DNA from: Aeromonas hydrophila subsp. hydrophila ATCC 7966
GTDB taxonomy: Bacteria > Pseudomonadota > Gammaproteobacteria > Enterobacterales > Aeromonadaceae
NCBI RefSeq assembly: GCF_000014805.1
Contig: NC_008570.1
Location: 476,501 to 540,500, forward strand
Direction of reading: 5' to 3'
DNA length: 64,000 nt
Shown: positions 1 to 8,796 of the stretch, piece by piece
How positions within the stretch are numbered: position 1 is the first letter of the stretch
How the letters are laid out: the number at the start of each line of letters is the position of its first letter
Made by a program: the position numbers and the translations under genes
The notes under the pieces: generated by a model
What the model was told of the DNA's origin: nothing
The model's input: only the letters and a program-made list of their open reading frames with translations
The model's database searches: none

Positions 1-1707
1 TTTAATATCAATGCTATTGTTCAGCAACGAAAGGCAAAGGAAATTAAAGTAGAGTTGGTTCTAAAACTTCCTCGAAGTTATCGTAAGCCAGATCAGCCAG
101 ACACAGTATATTGGAGTAAAATATGGCGTGCTGATGGCTTCCACGATGAAGTTCAACAACATTGTGAAGTTAAAGGTGGTGCAGTAGTAAATAAGAGGAA
201 TTTCCCTAAGCGAAGTAAAATACCTAGTCTATTGAAAAGCATAAACTACATTTACATTCCTGCTATCAAGGACGCTAATTTCTTTCGAGATTTGCAAGGT
301 AAGCTATACGATGTATTGGCTATTTCATCAGAGCAAGGCCTGCACGCTTCAGCAAATAGTTTTGAGCAAGAAATCAATGAGCATATCAGTGAATTGATGG
401 GGGAGATTGATACGGTCTTCGCGAGTAGTAATAACGAGATTAAACTTCCTCAGAATTTAAGAAATATATTTGGTGCTCTAGAGTTTAAAGCCGACAATAT
501 ACCCCTAAGCCGTAGGGGGGATGGGATAAAAATTAGACATATCCCCATGATGCTCTCGTTCATTGCTCTAAAACAGCAAAGTATCGGTGCGAAAATAACT
601 ATTCGGCCTCAGATCTGGGGGTTTGAAGAACCAGAAAACAATGTTGAGTTCTCTACATGCTTCGAGCTGAATAATCAGCTAATTGAGGCTGCTAAAAAAC
701 ACACACAGATGTTTATAACAACACACTCTCCTGCCATATATTCACTTTCGTTCAACGCTTCATTGCCATCTGGTCTAAAGAGCATTAGCTATTACGTTGA
801 CAAAAAGGGGCATGATACTAAGCTACAATCATGTAGTGAGCAGGATCTTCACGGTAATACAGGTTTTTTAAACCTTGTAACACCATTGATTGAAGAGCAT
901 CGAAAGGTATGGCAAGAGCGAGAGAGTGAATATAAGAAAACATTAGGTGTTTTGTCGTCTCAATTAGCAGCGTCTTCCAAGCCAAGAGTATTTCTAGAAG
1001 GTATGAGTGATAGCGTTGTAATCAATAGAATTTTGCAATTCTTGAACAAGGCTGATGAAATTTTCATTGATGTTCCAGATAACGCTCACAATAGCGCAAA
1101 TGCTGCTAGTGATAGAGCAAAAGCATTTTATTTGCTTCAGAAACATGAAAAAACAAAAGTTCTAGGTTTGCTCTTGCTGGATGATGACCCTGCGGGTAAA
1201 GAAGCAAAAAATCAGTTCACGGAATTTTTTAAGGGTCAGCAATCGACCGTGAGCGCTGCAACATACCCCCCTCATGATGCACCTAAGAAATTGAAACTTA
1301 AGGGTTATATTTGGAGGGTGGAGTTGGAACACCTATATCCAGAGTGTATTTGGCAGCATGCATTAGAACAATCTTGGATTGAGGAAGTTACTGATGAAGA
1401 GCAAAAATTTACCGATAATAAGCGCAAGGAATTATTTAATACTGGTGTGAGCCCAATCACATATAAGGCTGATTTAACTGATTACCAGAGGTTTATCGTT
1501 GATTATGCTTTCACGCATCAAGGCAAGCGCGATGTAAGTCAATACATTGATAATATGACCGATGATGAATTATTTGAAAAAGGCCTTGTTGCAGCTTTCG
1601 AACCCGTAATTGAGATGATTCTTAAGAAGCTAAAGCTGTCACCTATAGCATCAGAAATATCAGCCTCCGAAGATTCTGAGACATCCCCCATTTGGACAGG
1701 CACGTAA
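1..1707 (+). CDS. OLD-family-like ATPase/TOPRIM nuclease, 5' end outside window
   Basis: The frame is open from base 1, so the start and the P-loop lie upstream of the window; a TTG at 55 is only the first possible start inside it. The visible part has an ABC-signature-like LSRRGDG, a Walker B GFEEPEN, an H-loop-like TTHSPAIY and, in the C-terminal half, TOPRIM-like acidic motifs FLEGMSD and LLLDDDPAG. This order (ABC-type ATPase, then TOPRIM) is that of OLD-family nucleases, many of which act in phage defence. Base composition is clearly AT-rich against the GC-rich rest of the window, which suggests horizontal transfer. Which OLD class it belongs to, and whether it has a partner gene, cannot be seen here. 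Confidence 0.7.
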   Translation, partial: FNINAIVQQRKAKEIKVELVLKLPRSYRKPDQPDTVYWSKIWRADGFHDEVQQHCEVKGGAVVNKRNFPKRSKIPSLLKSINYIYIPAIKDANFFRDLQGKLYDVLAISSEQGLHASANSFEQEINEHISELMGEIDTVFASSNNEIKLPQNLRNIFGALEFKADNIPLSRRGDGIKIRHIPMMLSFIALKQQSIGAKITIRPQIWGFEEPENNVEFSTCFELNNQLIEAAKKHTQMFITTHSPAIYSLSFNASLPSGLKSISYYVDKKGHDTKLQSCSEQDLHGNTGFLNLVTPLIEEHRKVWQERESEYKKTLGVLSSQLAASSKPRVFLEGMSDSVVINRILQFLNKADEIFIDVPDNAHNSANAASDRAKAFYLLQKHEKTKVLGLLLLDDDPAGKEAKNQFTEFFKGQQSTVSAATYPPHDAPKKLKLKGYIWRVELEHLYPECIWQHALEQSWIEEVTDEEQKFTDNKRKELFNTGVSPITYKADLTDYQRFIVDYAFTHQGKRDVSQYIDNMTDDELFEKGLVAAFEPVIEMILKKLKLSPIASEISASEDSETSPIWTGT

Positions 1708-1858
1708 AGGGCGAAATTTTAGCGAGACTCTAGGGTCCACATTCTTTTGGCCTCGTCGTAGTGGATTACTTGGCTTAAGAGGTTGCTGAGAGGGAGGTTG
1801 CCGTGGCCATCACCTTGTCACGTCAGATAAGCTTGCAGGATATGCCCTGCTACAGGAT

Positions 1859-2401
1859 TCATTCTGTGGGACCAAGGGAGTAGATATGTGCATCAAGGGG
1901 CTGGTCATGTAGGAATATGCGATTTCTTGCCAAACACTCAAAGGTGGCCCCGGCGGCGATGGCAACGGCTTCGCTGGCGGTGTTGCCAACCCCCATCACG
2001 ATCTCCAGCCGAAATAGTCCCAACTGCTGAAAGCCAAAGGCACGGAGCAGGGCGACCGCCTGCCGGGCGATGCCGCAGCCTTGGCGGGATTGGCGTACCC
2101 AATAACCGATATTGCCGTAGCGATGATGGGGGGCCAGCTGGTTAATACCGGCGCCACCCAAGAGCTGGCCGGTGGTGGCGCAGAAGAGGCCCATGTCAAA
2201 GGCGCGTCCCGCCGCACGATCCTGATCGCAGGTGGCAAACCAGGCCAGCGCCTGCTCCCGGTTGAAGGAGGGAGTGCACCAGCTCATCCAGCTGCCGACC
2301 GTTTCGATGGATTCGTGGGCTGCGCAGACAAACTCGTCGGCATCGCCCGGTTCGAAGGGGCGAATAACGAGTGTGGTGTTGGCAAGGGGCTGGAATGTCA
2401 T
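1859..2401 (-). CDS. GNAT acetyltransferase (RimJ/RimL type)
   Basis: 180-residue protein that starts at MTFQPLANTT, with an AGGA element 7-11 bases upstream; longer upstream frames have no such site. It reads as a RimJ/RimL-type GNAT: an N-terminal RPFEPGDADEF, a central GGAGINQL strand, YWVRQSRQGCGIA at the acetyl-CoA loop (canonical Q/RxxGxG/A) and an ASEAVAIAAGATFE helix in place of the usual N-x-x-S/A-x-x-L. Such enzymes acetylate protein N-termini or small amines; the substrate cannot be read from sequence. It is the first gene of normal composition after the AT-rich stretch and stands alone. Confidence 0.8.
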   Translation of the reverse strand: MTFQPLANTTLVIRPFEPGDADEFVCAAHESIETVGSWMSWCTPSFNREQALAWFATCDQDRAAGRAFDMGLFCATTGQLLGGAGINQLAPHHRYGNIGYWVRQSRQGCGIARQAVALLRAFGFQQLGLFRLEIVMGVGNTASEAVAIAAGATFECLARNRIFLHDQPLDAHIYSLGPTE

Positions 2402-2738
2402 TGGCTGTCCTGCGTTGTCAGAGAGTAACGGCGCCCTCCCGAGGGGCGGTTTGGTCGCTGCCCAAACCGGGGGTTGTCCTGAGAAAAGCAGCCGGCCACC
2501 TTGGGAGATGGGGGGCAACACGATCCTGTTGAACCTTGAGCAAACCTACCCTAACGGAATCGGGTGGAGCCTGGCCACCCTTTTGTGCCCTCCGCTTCGC
2601 CAGTCTCTGTCGCCCGGTGGCGGTGGGCGCATCGACCCCGTAGGGGTTTGTCTCTAGCATAAGGAGGATGCGGGGCAGGGGCTCCGCCATGCGGGCGGTG
2701 GTTGATGCCCGTTTACGGACTTTTGGCGGAGAGAAAAG
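2402..2738. other. intergenic region without a recognisable gene
   Basis: 337 bases between divergent genes. GC-rich, with a short hairpin-like element near 2429-2445 (GCCCTCC/GAGGGGC). A 90-codon frame on the minus strand exists but has no start signal and overlaps the acetyltransferase promoter region. I see no known small-RNA motif. It should hold the promoters for both neighbours. Confidence 0.5.
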
Positions 2739-3320
2739 ATGAAGCTGCGTTCCTTGTTGATGGTGGGTGCCCTGCTGCTGGGCGGTTGTGCGGTCAATCC
2801 CTACGGTGGCACTCAGGCTCCTGTCAGTGAACCGGACCAGCCAGTGAGCCAGCCGGACAAGCCGGTAACCAAGCCGGATGCCGGAGCGCCGCTACCCAAA
2901 CCGGTGGCGCCGACCGGGCTGGCACTGGCCATGGCCGATGCCTTTGTGCAGGCTCCCGAGGTGCGGGAGCTGGCGCAAACCGGTCAGCCGGTGCTGCTGC
3001 TCACCCCGCCCCAGAACGGCACCGGCGAGCCGGTGGATACCCGCGCCATGGCAGCGGCCATGAGCAAGCGCATCCAGAGCAAGAGCGGTTTTCGCTTTGT
3101 CGACCCGGGTCAGGTGGCCGCCATCACCGGCCAGCTGGAATATCAGCAGGGCAGGATGAACCCGGCCTCTCTGGTGCGGCTCGGTCGCCAGACCGGCGCC
3201 GGCTACATGCTGTACGGAGATCTGGTGGCCGAGGGAAGCCGCTATCGTCTGTCGATGACCCTGATGGAGCTGCGCAGCGGTGAGCTGCTCTGGAGCGGCA
3301 GTCGCTCCGCCAGCCATTGA
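2739..3320 (+). CDS. lpoB: LpoB-like outer-membrane lipoprotein (PBP activator)
   Basis: 193 residues. A lipoprotein signal ends in LLGGC (Cys17). A Pro-rich linker of about 40 residues (repeats like SEPDQPVSQPDKP) is followed by a globular domain in which YMLYGDL and SGELLWSG match the C-terminal part of LpoB. LpoB reaches from the outer membrane through the peptidoglycan to stimulate the bifunctional synthase PBP1b. The long Pro-rich stalk plus domain of about 130 residues fits that role and size (E. coli LpoB is 213 residues). A GGAGA site precedes the ATG. The gene stands alone and ends at a strong bidirectional terminator. Confidence 0.7.
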   Translation: MKLRSLLMVGALLLGGCAVNPYGGTQAPVSEPDQPVSQPDKPVTKPDAGAPLPKPVAPTGLALAMADAFVQAPEVRELAQTGQPVLLLTPPQNGTGEPVDTRAMAAAMSKRIQSKSGFRFVDPGQVAAITGQLEYQQGRMNPASLVRLGRQTGAGYMLYGDLVAEGSRYRLSMTLMELRSGELLWSGSRSASH

Positions 3321-3337
3321 TTAGACGCGACCGTTCA

Positions 3338-3375
3338 AGAAGAGGGTTGAGTGCCTGTGCACTCAACCCTCTTCT
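3338..3375. terminator. bidirectional terminator hairpin
   Basis: Perfect 17-bp inverted repeat (3338-3354 with 3359-3375) around a 4-base loop, between the convergent lpoB-like and GNAT genes. The arms begin and end with AGAAGAG/CTCTTCT rather than a pure T run, but position and strength fit termination for both. Confidence 0.75.
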
Positions 3376-3398
3376 CATTCCAGTCCCGCTGGCAGGGG

Positions 3399-3815
3399 TC
3401 AGGACTCCATCTTCCTCAGAAAATAGGTGGTATGCCCGGGCGGCATGTCCGGCAGCTCGCCAAAGACCTGGTAACCCTGCTTCTGGTAGAAGGGCAGCGC
3501 CTGGAAGCTGGTGGTTTCCAGATGAAAGTTGCTGATGCCCTTGCTGCGGGCGTACTGCTCCATGGTGGCGAGCAGGCGGCCACCCCAGCCATCCTGGCGG
3601 ATGCGTTCGTCAATCCAGAGCCAGTCCACGTGCAGCCAACCCCACTTGAGGTCGGCGGTGATGCCACCGTGCACCTTGCCCGCTTCATCCTTGATAAAAC
3701 TGGCGATGTGCTCGCGCAGGTGGGTGCCGGCCTGGCCGATGTTGTAGCCCGACAGGCCGATGCGCAGCGCGTCGACATCCTGCTCGGCGGGGGGTTGGGG
3801 TGGGGTCAGGTGCAT
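3399..3815 (-). CDS. GNAT acetyltransferase
   Basis: 138 residues from MHLTPPQ, chosen because GGAGAG lies just upstream of that ATG. The core reads WLWIDERIRQDGWGGRLLATME (the W-G-G loop stands for the Q/RxxGxG/A acetyl-CoA site), then ISNFHLETTSFQALPFYQKQGYQVFGE, the typical C-terminal GNAT strand and YxKxGF-like motif. Family members acetylate small amines or drugs; the substrate is unknown. It converges on the lpoB-like gene. Confidence 0.8.
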   Translation of the reverse strand: MHLTPPQPPAEQDVDALRIGLSGYNIGQAGTHLREHIASFIKDEAGKVHGGITADLKWGWLHVDWLWIDERIRQDGWGGRLLATMEQYARSKGISNFHLETTSFQALPFYQKQGYQVFGELPDMPPGHTTYFLRKMES

Positions 3816-3927
3816 GGTCTCTCCAGAGCCGGGTAAAGGGCCTCTATCCATAACCGTTCAGACTCAATGTGGTCAAGTGGTTGCCCGACCTCAATGGCGA
3901 TCAGCCTGCCGGGCGGGCAACCCGGCA

Positions 3928-4245
3928 TCACAACTGCGGGAAGTAGCAGGCGGCCATGTCGACCGGGTGATCGGGGCAGCCGGGCAGGTAGAAATGCCAG
4001 CCCGCATCGGTGAAGGCGCGCAGCTCGCTCTCCACGAACTTGAGGGCGAGGCTGAGGGCCTGCAGGGCATCGACGCCATAGATGAAGGTTTTGTTGCCAA
4101 GGCCATCCAGCTTCACCTTGCAGCGCCAGTCACCGCCGGCGGACTTGGGATCCGGCTCGGGGGCGCGGATGGCAATCTTCACGGTCAGCTGTTCTCCCTC
4201 GATGCTGATGGCATCGAAGCGGGCTTTCACTATGGCTCTCTTCAT
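3928..4245 (-). CDS. conserved hypothetical protein, DUF6968-like
   Basis: 105 residues, no signal peptide. A strand-rich N-terminal half (AISIEGEQLTVKIAIRAPEPD) is followed by GGDWRCKVKLDGL and then YGVDALQALSLALKFVESEL, a pattern I associate with the DUF6968 family. That match is by memory and moderate. No function is known. It ends in an aromatic tail CYFPQL. It is the only gene between the GNAT and the diguanylate cyclase and is transcribed divergently from the latter. Confidence 0.55.
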   Translation of the reverse strand: MKRAIVKARFDAISIEGEQLTVKIAIRAPEPDPKSAGGDWRCKVKLDGLGNKTFIYGVDALQALSLALKFVESELRAFTDAGWHFYLPGCPDHPVDMAACYFPQL

Positions 4246-4579
4246 CTGGACGATCCTTTTCCGGGGGCCGGCGCCTGTCTGGCCGGTGGCTGATGGTCGG
4301 CGAGTCGGCCGTCAGTGGCAGACTCAGGAAGGTCAGCCTAATGGATGCGAGCGTCGCAGACAACGGGCGCAGCGACGGTCTGTGAGGCAGGGTGAATATC
4401 CGAGCGCCGCTGCTCTTTTGAGCGAAGAGGGGCGGGGCAAGCGCTATTTTCCCGCATTGCTTGATGCGCATCCATGAATGGCGGGATCCCTCGCTGGCTC
4501 GGCGCCATTCCCGGCACGATAATTGGGGCAGGCGCCAGCCCGGTGTGCGCCTCTCGTCCCCCGGATCCAAGGAAACCGC

Positions 4580-5485
4580 ATGGCTCTTTCGGTCAAGCAA
4601 CTATATGAAGTGATGGCCCAGCTGCCCGATCCCGTCTTCATCCTGAGCGAAGATGGCTACTACATCGAATACATCGGCGGGGTGGAGCAGCAATCCTACC
4701 AGGATGGCAACCCGCTGGCGGGCAAGCGGCTGGCCGATGTGCTGCCCGCCGCCATGACCCGCTGGGTGATGGAGCAGGTGACCCTGGCGCTGGATTCGGG
4801 CCAGGTGCAGGTGGTGGAGTATGAACTGGCGGCGGTGGAAGTGGAGGGGATCGACGCCTCGGTCGGGCCGCAGGGGATGCAGCACTTCGAGGGCAAGATT
4901 GCGCCGCTGCCCTCCCGCTACGACGGCAAGCGGGCGGTGGCCTGGGTGACCCGCAACATCACCCGCCAGTACGAGCTGCAGCAGCGGCTCAAGCTGCAGA
5001 GCGAAACCGACCAGCTGACCGGCCTCTACAACCGCCGCTATTTCTTCGAGCACTGCCGGCAGCGGCGGGCAGGGGAGGCGCCCTGCGCACTGGTGATGCT
5101 GGACATCGACCACTTCAAGCAGATCAATGATCGTTTCGGCCACCAGCAGGGCGACCGGGCGTTGCAGCGCTTCTGCGCTTGCGTGGCTGCCCAGCTGCGG
5201 GCGGACGATATGTTCGTGCGCAGCGGCGGCGAGGAGTTCCTGATCCTGCTGCCCGGCATGAGCGAGCCGGATCTGCTGGCGCTGGCGGAGCGGATCCGGG
5301 CGGCCGTGGCGGCGCTGCCGGCGGATCCGGCGGCCTTTACCGTCAGTCTGGGCACCACCCTGGTGCGGCCGGGGGAGGAGATCAATCAGGCGCTGGCCCG
5401 CGCCGACGAGTGGCTCTATCGGGCCAAGCGGGCCGGGCGCAACCGGGTCGCTCACTGCCCGGTGGCAACCGGCGCTCAGGGGTAA
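4580..5485 (+). CDS. PAS-GGDEF diguanylate cyclase
   Basis: 301 residues from the ATG preceded by AAGGAA. Residues 8-130 form a PAS-like sensor (LPDPVFILSEDGYYIEYIGG), followed by a short helix and a GGDEF domain at about 140-295. The active-site motif is GGEEF at 216-220 and the substrate-binding DIDHFKQIND is intact, so c-di-GMP synthesis from GTP is expected. An RxxD inhibitory site (RADD, 207-210) lies exactly five residues before GGEEF, so product feedback inhibition is likely. There are no membrane segments; it is a cytoplasmic sensor with unknown ligand. Confidence 0.9.
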   Translation: MALSVKQLYEVMAQLPDPVFILSEDGYYIEYIGGVEQQSYQDGNPLAGKRLADVLPAAMTRWVMEQVTLALDSGQVQVVEYELAAVEVEGIDASVGPQGMQHFEGKIAPLPSRYDGKRAVAWVTRNITRQYELQQRLKLQSETDQLTGLYNRRYFFEHCRQRRAGEAPCALVMLDIDHFKQINDRFGHQQGDRALQRFCACVAAQLRADDMFVRSGGEEFLILLPGMSEPDLLALAERIRAAVAALPADPAAFTVSLGTTLVRPGEEINQALARADEWLYRAKRAGRNRVAHCPVATGAQG

Positions 5486-5943
5486 AACCGGGGCCGGCGA
5501 CCCGCTTATATATGGCAACCAGCCCGGCGCCGATATATCAGGCGCAGTGGGTATAGTTCATTGCATAATTAACTGATATTTATGGACTGATGCTGTTAAT
5601 ATTAACGGGCCACTCTCTGGCCTTATTCAAGTTGTTGAACAACTCACCGAGGTTTTGTCGTTATGTTACCAGACGGAGCTGAATTGATTATCTTGAGGCC
5701 GAAATGACACATCTTATTTTCTTTTGAAACAATCCGATTCAAACAGTCATGAATTATTAACCTTGACCTTTATGGCGATTTCAACGATGGTAGCGTGGCA
5801 TCCCCGTTTCCTCTTGGTGATCATGTTGATCGCAGGCGGGCTTGTTTTTTCTACGATCCGGTCGATATGCCGCTGCATATCACCAGCCTAATTACACGGG
5901 CCAATAAAATAAAAGATGACAGATTAATAAGGTGTATATCGCA
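5486..5943. other. long AT-rich leader region before the permease gene
   Basis: 458 bases with lower GC than the neighbouring genes and no convincing gene. It holds the palindromes at 5595-5644. It also holds a stop-bounded open stretch without a usable start (about 5753-5947) whose TGA overlaps the permease ATG as ATGA, and a 39-codon hydrophobic mini-frame at 5772 without a ribosome site. It probably carries the permease promoter and control elements. Confidence 0.5.
5595..5644. promoter_or_regulatory. three consecutive palindromes upstream of the permease
   Basis: Three inverted repeats lie in 50 bases: GTTAATATTAAC (5595-5606, perfect), GGCCA-5-TGGCC (5608-5622) and AGTTGTTGAACAACT (5630-5644, 7-bp arms around one base). 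They sit about 300 bases before the permease ATG. They could be operators or RNA hairpins of a long leader; no named regulator fits with confidence. Confidence 0.4.
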
Positions 5944-7218
5944 ATGAGTGTTGCTATTGCTGAAAAGAGTAATCCCGCATCAAAGTTGAAATGGGAGAAA
6001 AGTGATTCGGTATGGACCATGGGCTTATATGCCACTGCGGTCGGTGCCGGTACACTGTTTCTCCCAATTACCGTTGGCAGTAATTCGCCGGTTATTTTGC
6101 TGTTTATATTATTGATGGCATTTCCGCTTTCTTATTATTCCCATCGGGCATTGAGTCGTTTTGTATTATCCAGCTCCCATCGGGAGGGGGATATTACCCA
6201 CGTGGTGGAGGAGCACTTCGGTGCGCGGGCGGGCAAGCTGCTGATGCTGGTCTACCTGATGGCCTTCTACCCCATCATTCTGGTCTACAGCATCTCCATC
6301 ACCAACGCGATCCAGAGCTTTGTGGTGCACCAGCTGGGCAATGCCGAGATCCCGCGCGGCCTGCTGGTGCTGGGGGTTATGCTGGGGCTGCACCTGGTGC
6401 TGCTGGCGGGCAAGCAGATCGTGGTGTCGGCCATCAGCGTGCTGGCACTGCCGATGGTTGCCTTCCTCATCGGCCTCTCCATCTATCTGCTGCCCCAGTG
6501 GAGCCTCTCCTACTTCAGCGAGAGTCAGGGGGTGGACTGGCGTGACCCGGCGTTCTGGAAATCCCTCTGGCTGATCGTGCCGGTGATGGTGTTCTCGTTC
6601 AGCCATGCCCCCATCATCTCCTCCTTCAGTGCGGCGCAGAAGAAGCGCTGTCAGGCGAGCGCCGACCAGCGCGCCAAGCGGATCATCAAGTGCAGCAGCC
6701 TGCTGATTTGCGGCAGCGTGCTGTTCTTCGTGGTGAGCTGCGTGATGAGCCTGAGTCAGGCCGAGATGGCGCAGGCCCGCATCGACAATATTTCGGTGCT
6801 GTCGGCGCTGGCGAACAAGTTCTCCAATCCGCTGATCGCCTACGTGGGGCCGCTCATCGCCATTCTGGCCATGTCCAAATCCTTCCTCGGCACCTCCATG
6901 GGGGTGAGCGAGGGGACGGTGAGCATGGTGAATGGCGCCTGTCAGGGGCTGGGGCTGTCGCTGCGTGAAGCGACCATAGCGCGGGTCTCGTCGGTCATTC
7001 TGTTCGTGGTGACCGGGGTCATCACCTACCTCAACCCGAACGTGCTGGAGATCATCGAGAAGGTGAGCGGGCCGCTCATCGCGGTGATCCTGTTCCTGCT
7101 GCCGGCCTGTTCCATCTATCGTCTGCCCGTCCTCAAGCGTTATCGCGGGGCGAGTACCCTCTTCGTGCTGGTGATCGGGCTGCTGGCCATCTCGGCCCTT
7201 ATCTACGATCTGCTGTGA
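5944..7218 (+). CDS. serine/threonine-type amino acid permease (HAAAP family, SdaC-like)
   Basis: Integral membrane protein of 424 residues with about 11 hydrophobic segments. GLYATAVGAGTLFLPI near the N-terminus, DITHVVEEHFGARAGKL, and PVMVFSFSHAPIISSF in the middle closely follow E. coli SdaC, a proton-coupled serine transporter, so an L-serine or L-threonine symporter is likely. The ATG at 5944 is preferred over a GTG at 5932 because AAGGTG lies 9 bases before it. No serine deaminase gene is adjacent. The gene ends at a strong hairpin terminator. Confidence 0.8.
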   Translation: MSVAIAEKSNPASKLKWEKSDSVWTMGLYATAVGAGTLFLPITVGSNSPVILLFILLMAFPLSYYSHRALSRFVLSSSHREGDITHVVEEHFGARAGKLLMLVYLMAFYPIILVYSISITNAIQSFVVHQLGNAEIPRGLLVLGVMLGLHLVLLAGKQIVVSAISVLALPMVAFLIGLSIYLLPQWSLSYFSESQGVDWRDPAFWKSLWLIVPVMVFSFSHAPIISSFSAAQKKRCQASADQRAKRIIKCSSLLICGSVLFFVVSCVMSLSQAEMAQARIDNISVLSALANKFSNPLIAYVGPLIAILAMSKSFLGTSMGVSEGTVSMVNGACQGLGLSLREATIARVSSVILFVVTGVITYLNPNVLEIIEKVSGPLIAVILFLLPACSIYRLPVLKRYRGASTLFVLVIGLLAISALIYDLL

Positions 7219-7238
7219 CGGCGGATCCCGCACAAGTC

Positions 7239-7268
7239 AAAAAGGGCGACCCATGGGTCGCCCTTTTT
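7239..7268. terminator. bidirectional rho-independent terminator
   Basis: A 14-bp stem (AAAAAGGGCGACCC and its complement) with a 2-base loop and T runs on both strands separates the convergent permease and ExoD-like genes. Confidence 0.9.
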
Positions 7269-7281
7269 CTTGGTGTTGCCG

Positions 7282-7920
7282 TTAGCCAAGAAGGGTGGAG
7301 ACGCTCTGGCCGGCCATCAGCAGGCCGATGGCCAGGGCGCTGAACCAGATCAGGGTGGCGCTCACCAGCAGGTAGCCGCTGGCGACGAACAGACCGTCGC
7401 GCTGCAGCATGCCGATGGCCAGCAGCAGGATGGCCCAGGCCGGCATGGCGTTGGTGAAGGGGATGGCCCCGAGCGGCAGCATCAGCAGCAGGGCCGCCAG
7501 CATGATCAGCAGGCCGTTGCAGCGGTTGATGGTACTGCTGCCGGTCAACAGCAGCAGGCGCGGTCGGATGAAGCGATCGATGCGGGCCAGCAGATCCGCC
7601 CCCTTGTGCAGGGTCGGCTTGAGCTGCTCGGCGGCGAAGCGGCGCTCCATCAGGATGGCGGGCAGCCAGGGCACCCGGTTGAGGGTGATGCCGATGCCGA
7701 TGAACAGGATCAACAGGCCAAACGGGGTGCTGACACCGGGGATGGAGACCGGCAGCAGGAAGGGCACGGTGAGCAGCACGCAAAACAGCAGCATGCCCTG
7801 TTCGCCGACCAGGGCCAGCATCTGGCGCAGGCTGATATGGCTCTCCTCGATGGCGTGGGCGGTGGCCCGCAGGGTATCGGAGAGCTTGTTCTGGGGGTCG
7901 TTGAGTTGCGCGGCAACCAT
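7282..7920 (-). CDS. ExoD-family exopolysaccharide synthesis protein
   Basis: 212 residues from MVAAQLNDP; an AAGGA motif lies 9 bases before this ATG, while three upstream Met codons lack one. The N-terminal soluble helix region (KLSDTLRATAHAIEE) is followed by LRQMLALVGEQGMLLFCVLLTVPFLLPVSIPG, typical of ExoD, then further membrane segments near residues 130-150 and 160-205. ExoD of rhizobia affects exopolysaccharide production and alkaline tolerance; the biochemical role is unknown. No polysaccharide genes are adjacent. Confidence 0.75.
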   Translation of the reverse strand: MVAAQLNDPQNKLSDTLRATAHAIEESHISLRQMLALVGEQGMLLFCVLLTVPFLLPVSIPGVSTPFGLLILFIGIGITLNRVPWLPAILMERRFAAEQLKPTLHKGADLLARIDRFIRPRLLLLTGSSTINRCNGLLIMLAALLLMLPLGAIPFTNAMPAWAILLLAIGMLQRDGLFVASGYLLVSATLIWFSALAIGLLMAGQSVSTLLG

Positions 7921-8170
7921 TCCCTGATGTCCTTCTGGTGAGTTGAACCGGCTCACCATGAGCCGATTGCGCGTCAGCATACGTGGCACAGGTTAATCCG
8001 GGATGAATAACCGCAGGCGCGGATGTGCCGTTTGCCGGCAGGCTGCCGGTGGTGGCGACGGAGTGTGATCTCCCCGCTGAAAATCGCTTGATACAGGCCG
8101 GGTTTAGGATGGGGGCCAGTGGGCTCTGATATGCTTGACGGGCACTGATGCAGCGCACGGAGGAGCCGTG

Positions 8171-8791
8171 ATGAAACGAGCAGGGATCATGATGATGGGG
8201 CTGTTGTTGCCGCTGGGGCAGGCCTGGAGCGCCGAGGGGGAGGCCGCCCTCGGCTGGCAGGTGACGCCGTTCTTCGGCTACAGCTCGGCCATCGACTTCG
8301 AGGCCAATGACGACCCCAAACCGACGCCTGTTTCCACCCGGCTGGAATCCTTGCAGGGGGAGCGCTCCGGCAGCTGGGGCCTGTTCATCAGCAAGGAGGT
8401 GGATGACCCCGGCATGATAGAGCTGCTCTACAGCCACCAGTCCACCCGCCTCTCCCCCGATCAGCCGGATCGGTTGACGGTGGATACCCTCCACTTCGCC
8501 GGGGCGCTCACCCTGTCGGACAACCTGATGGCCCCCTACATCGGCGCCGGTATCGGGGCGACCCGCTTTGCCGCCTACGACAGCGAGGTGGCCCCCTCCA
8601 TGTCGCTGGCGCTCGGGGTGCAGCCGCGCCTGACCGAGCATCTGGCACTGCGGGCCGAGGTGCGCGGTTATGGCTCGCTGGTCAACGACAACAGCCAGTT
8701 TCTCTGCAACCCGGACCAGTGCGTGTTCAAGGTGCGCGGCGAGCTGGTGACCCAGTGGCAGGCCAATATCGGCCTGACCCTGCGGTTTTGA
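8171..8791 (+). CDS. outer-membrane beta-barrel protein (OmpA/OmpW-like fold)
   Basis: 206 residues from the ATG behind GGAGGAG. A signal peptide (MKRAGIMMMGLLLPLGQAWSA) is followed by alternating hydrophobic strands (GWQVTPFFGYS, MAPYIGAGIGATRF, LALRAEVRGYG) and a terminal Phe (NIGLTLRF), as expected of a small barrel recognised by BamA. An internal Cys pair (FLCNPDQCVF) could form a loop disulfide. The exact function is not recognisable; porin-like or adhesin-like roles are possible. Confidence 0.65.
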   Translation: MKRAGIMMMGLLLPLGQAWSAEGEAALGWQVTPFFGYSSAIDFEANDDPKPTPVSTRLESLQGERSGSWGLFISKEVDDPGMIELLYSHQSTRLSPDQPDRLTVDTLHFAGALTLSDNLMAPYIGAGIGATRFAAYDSEVAPSMSLALGVQPRLTEHLALRAEVRGYGSLVNDNSQFLCNPDQCVFKVRGELVTQWQANIGLTLRF

Positions 8792-8796
8792 GTCTG

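Noticed and set aside
1722..1820. stop-bounded frame of about 33 codons on the minus strand next to the AT-rich gene, reading GHGNLPLSNLLSQVIHYDEA and on
   Set aside because: It looks protein-like and might be the end of a lost mobile gene, but it has no start and I cannot name a family.
2418..2690. 90-codon minus-strand frame upstream of the lpoB-like gene
   Set aside because: No ribosome site; overlaps the acetyltransferase promoter region; no recognisable domain.
5772..5891. 39-codon hydrophobic mini-frame in the permease leader
   Set aside because: No ribosome site and no codon bias; left as part of the leader.
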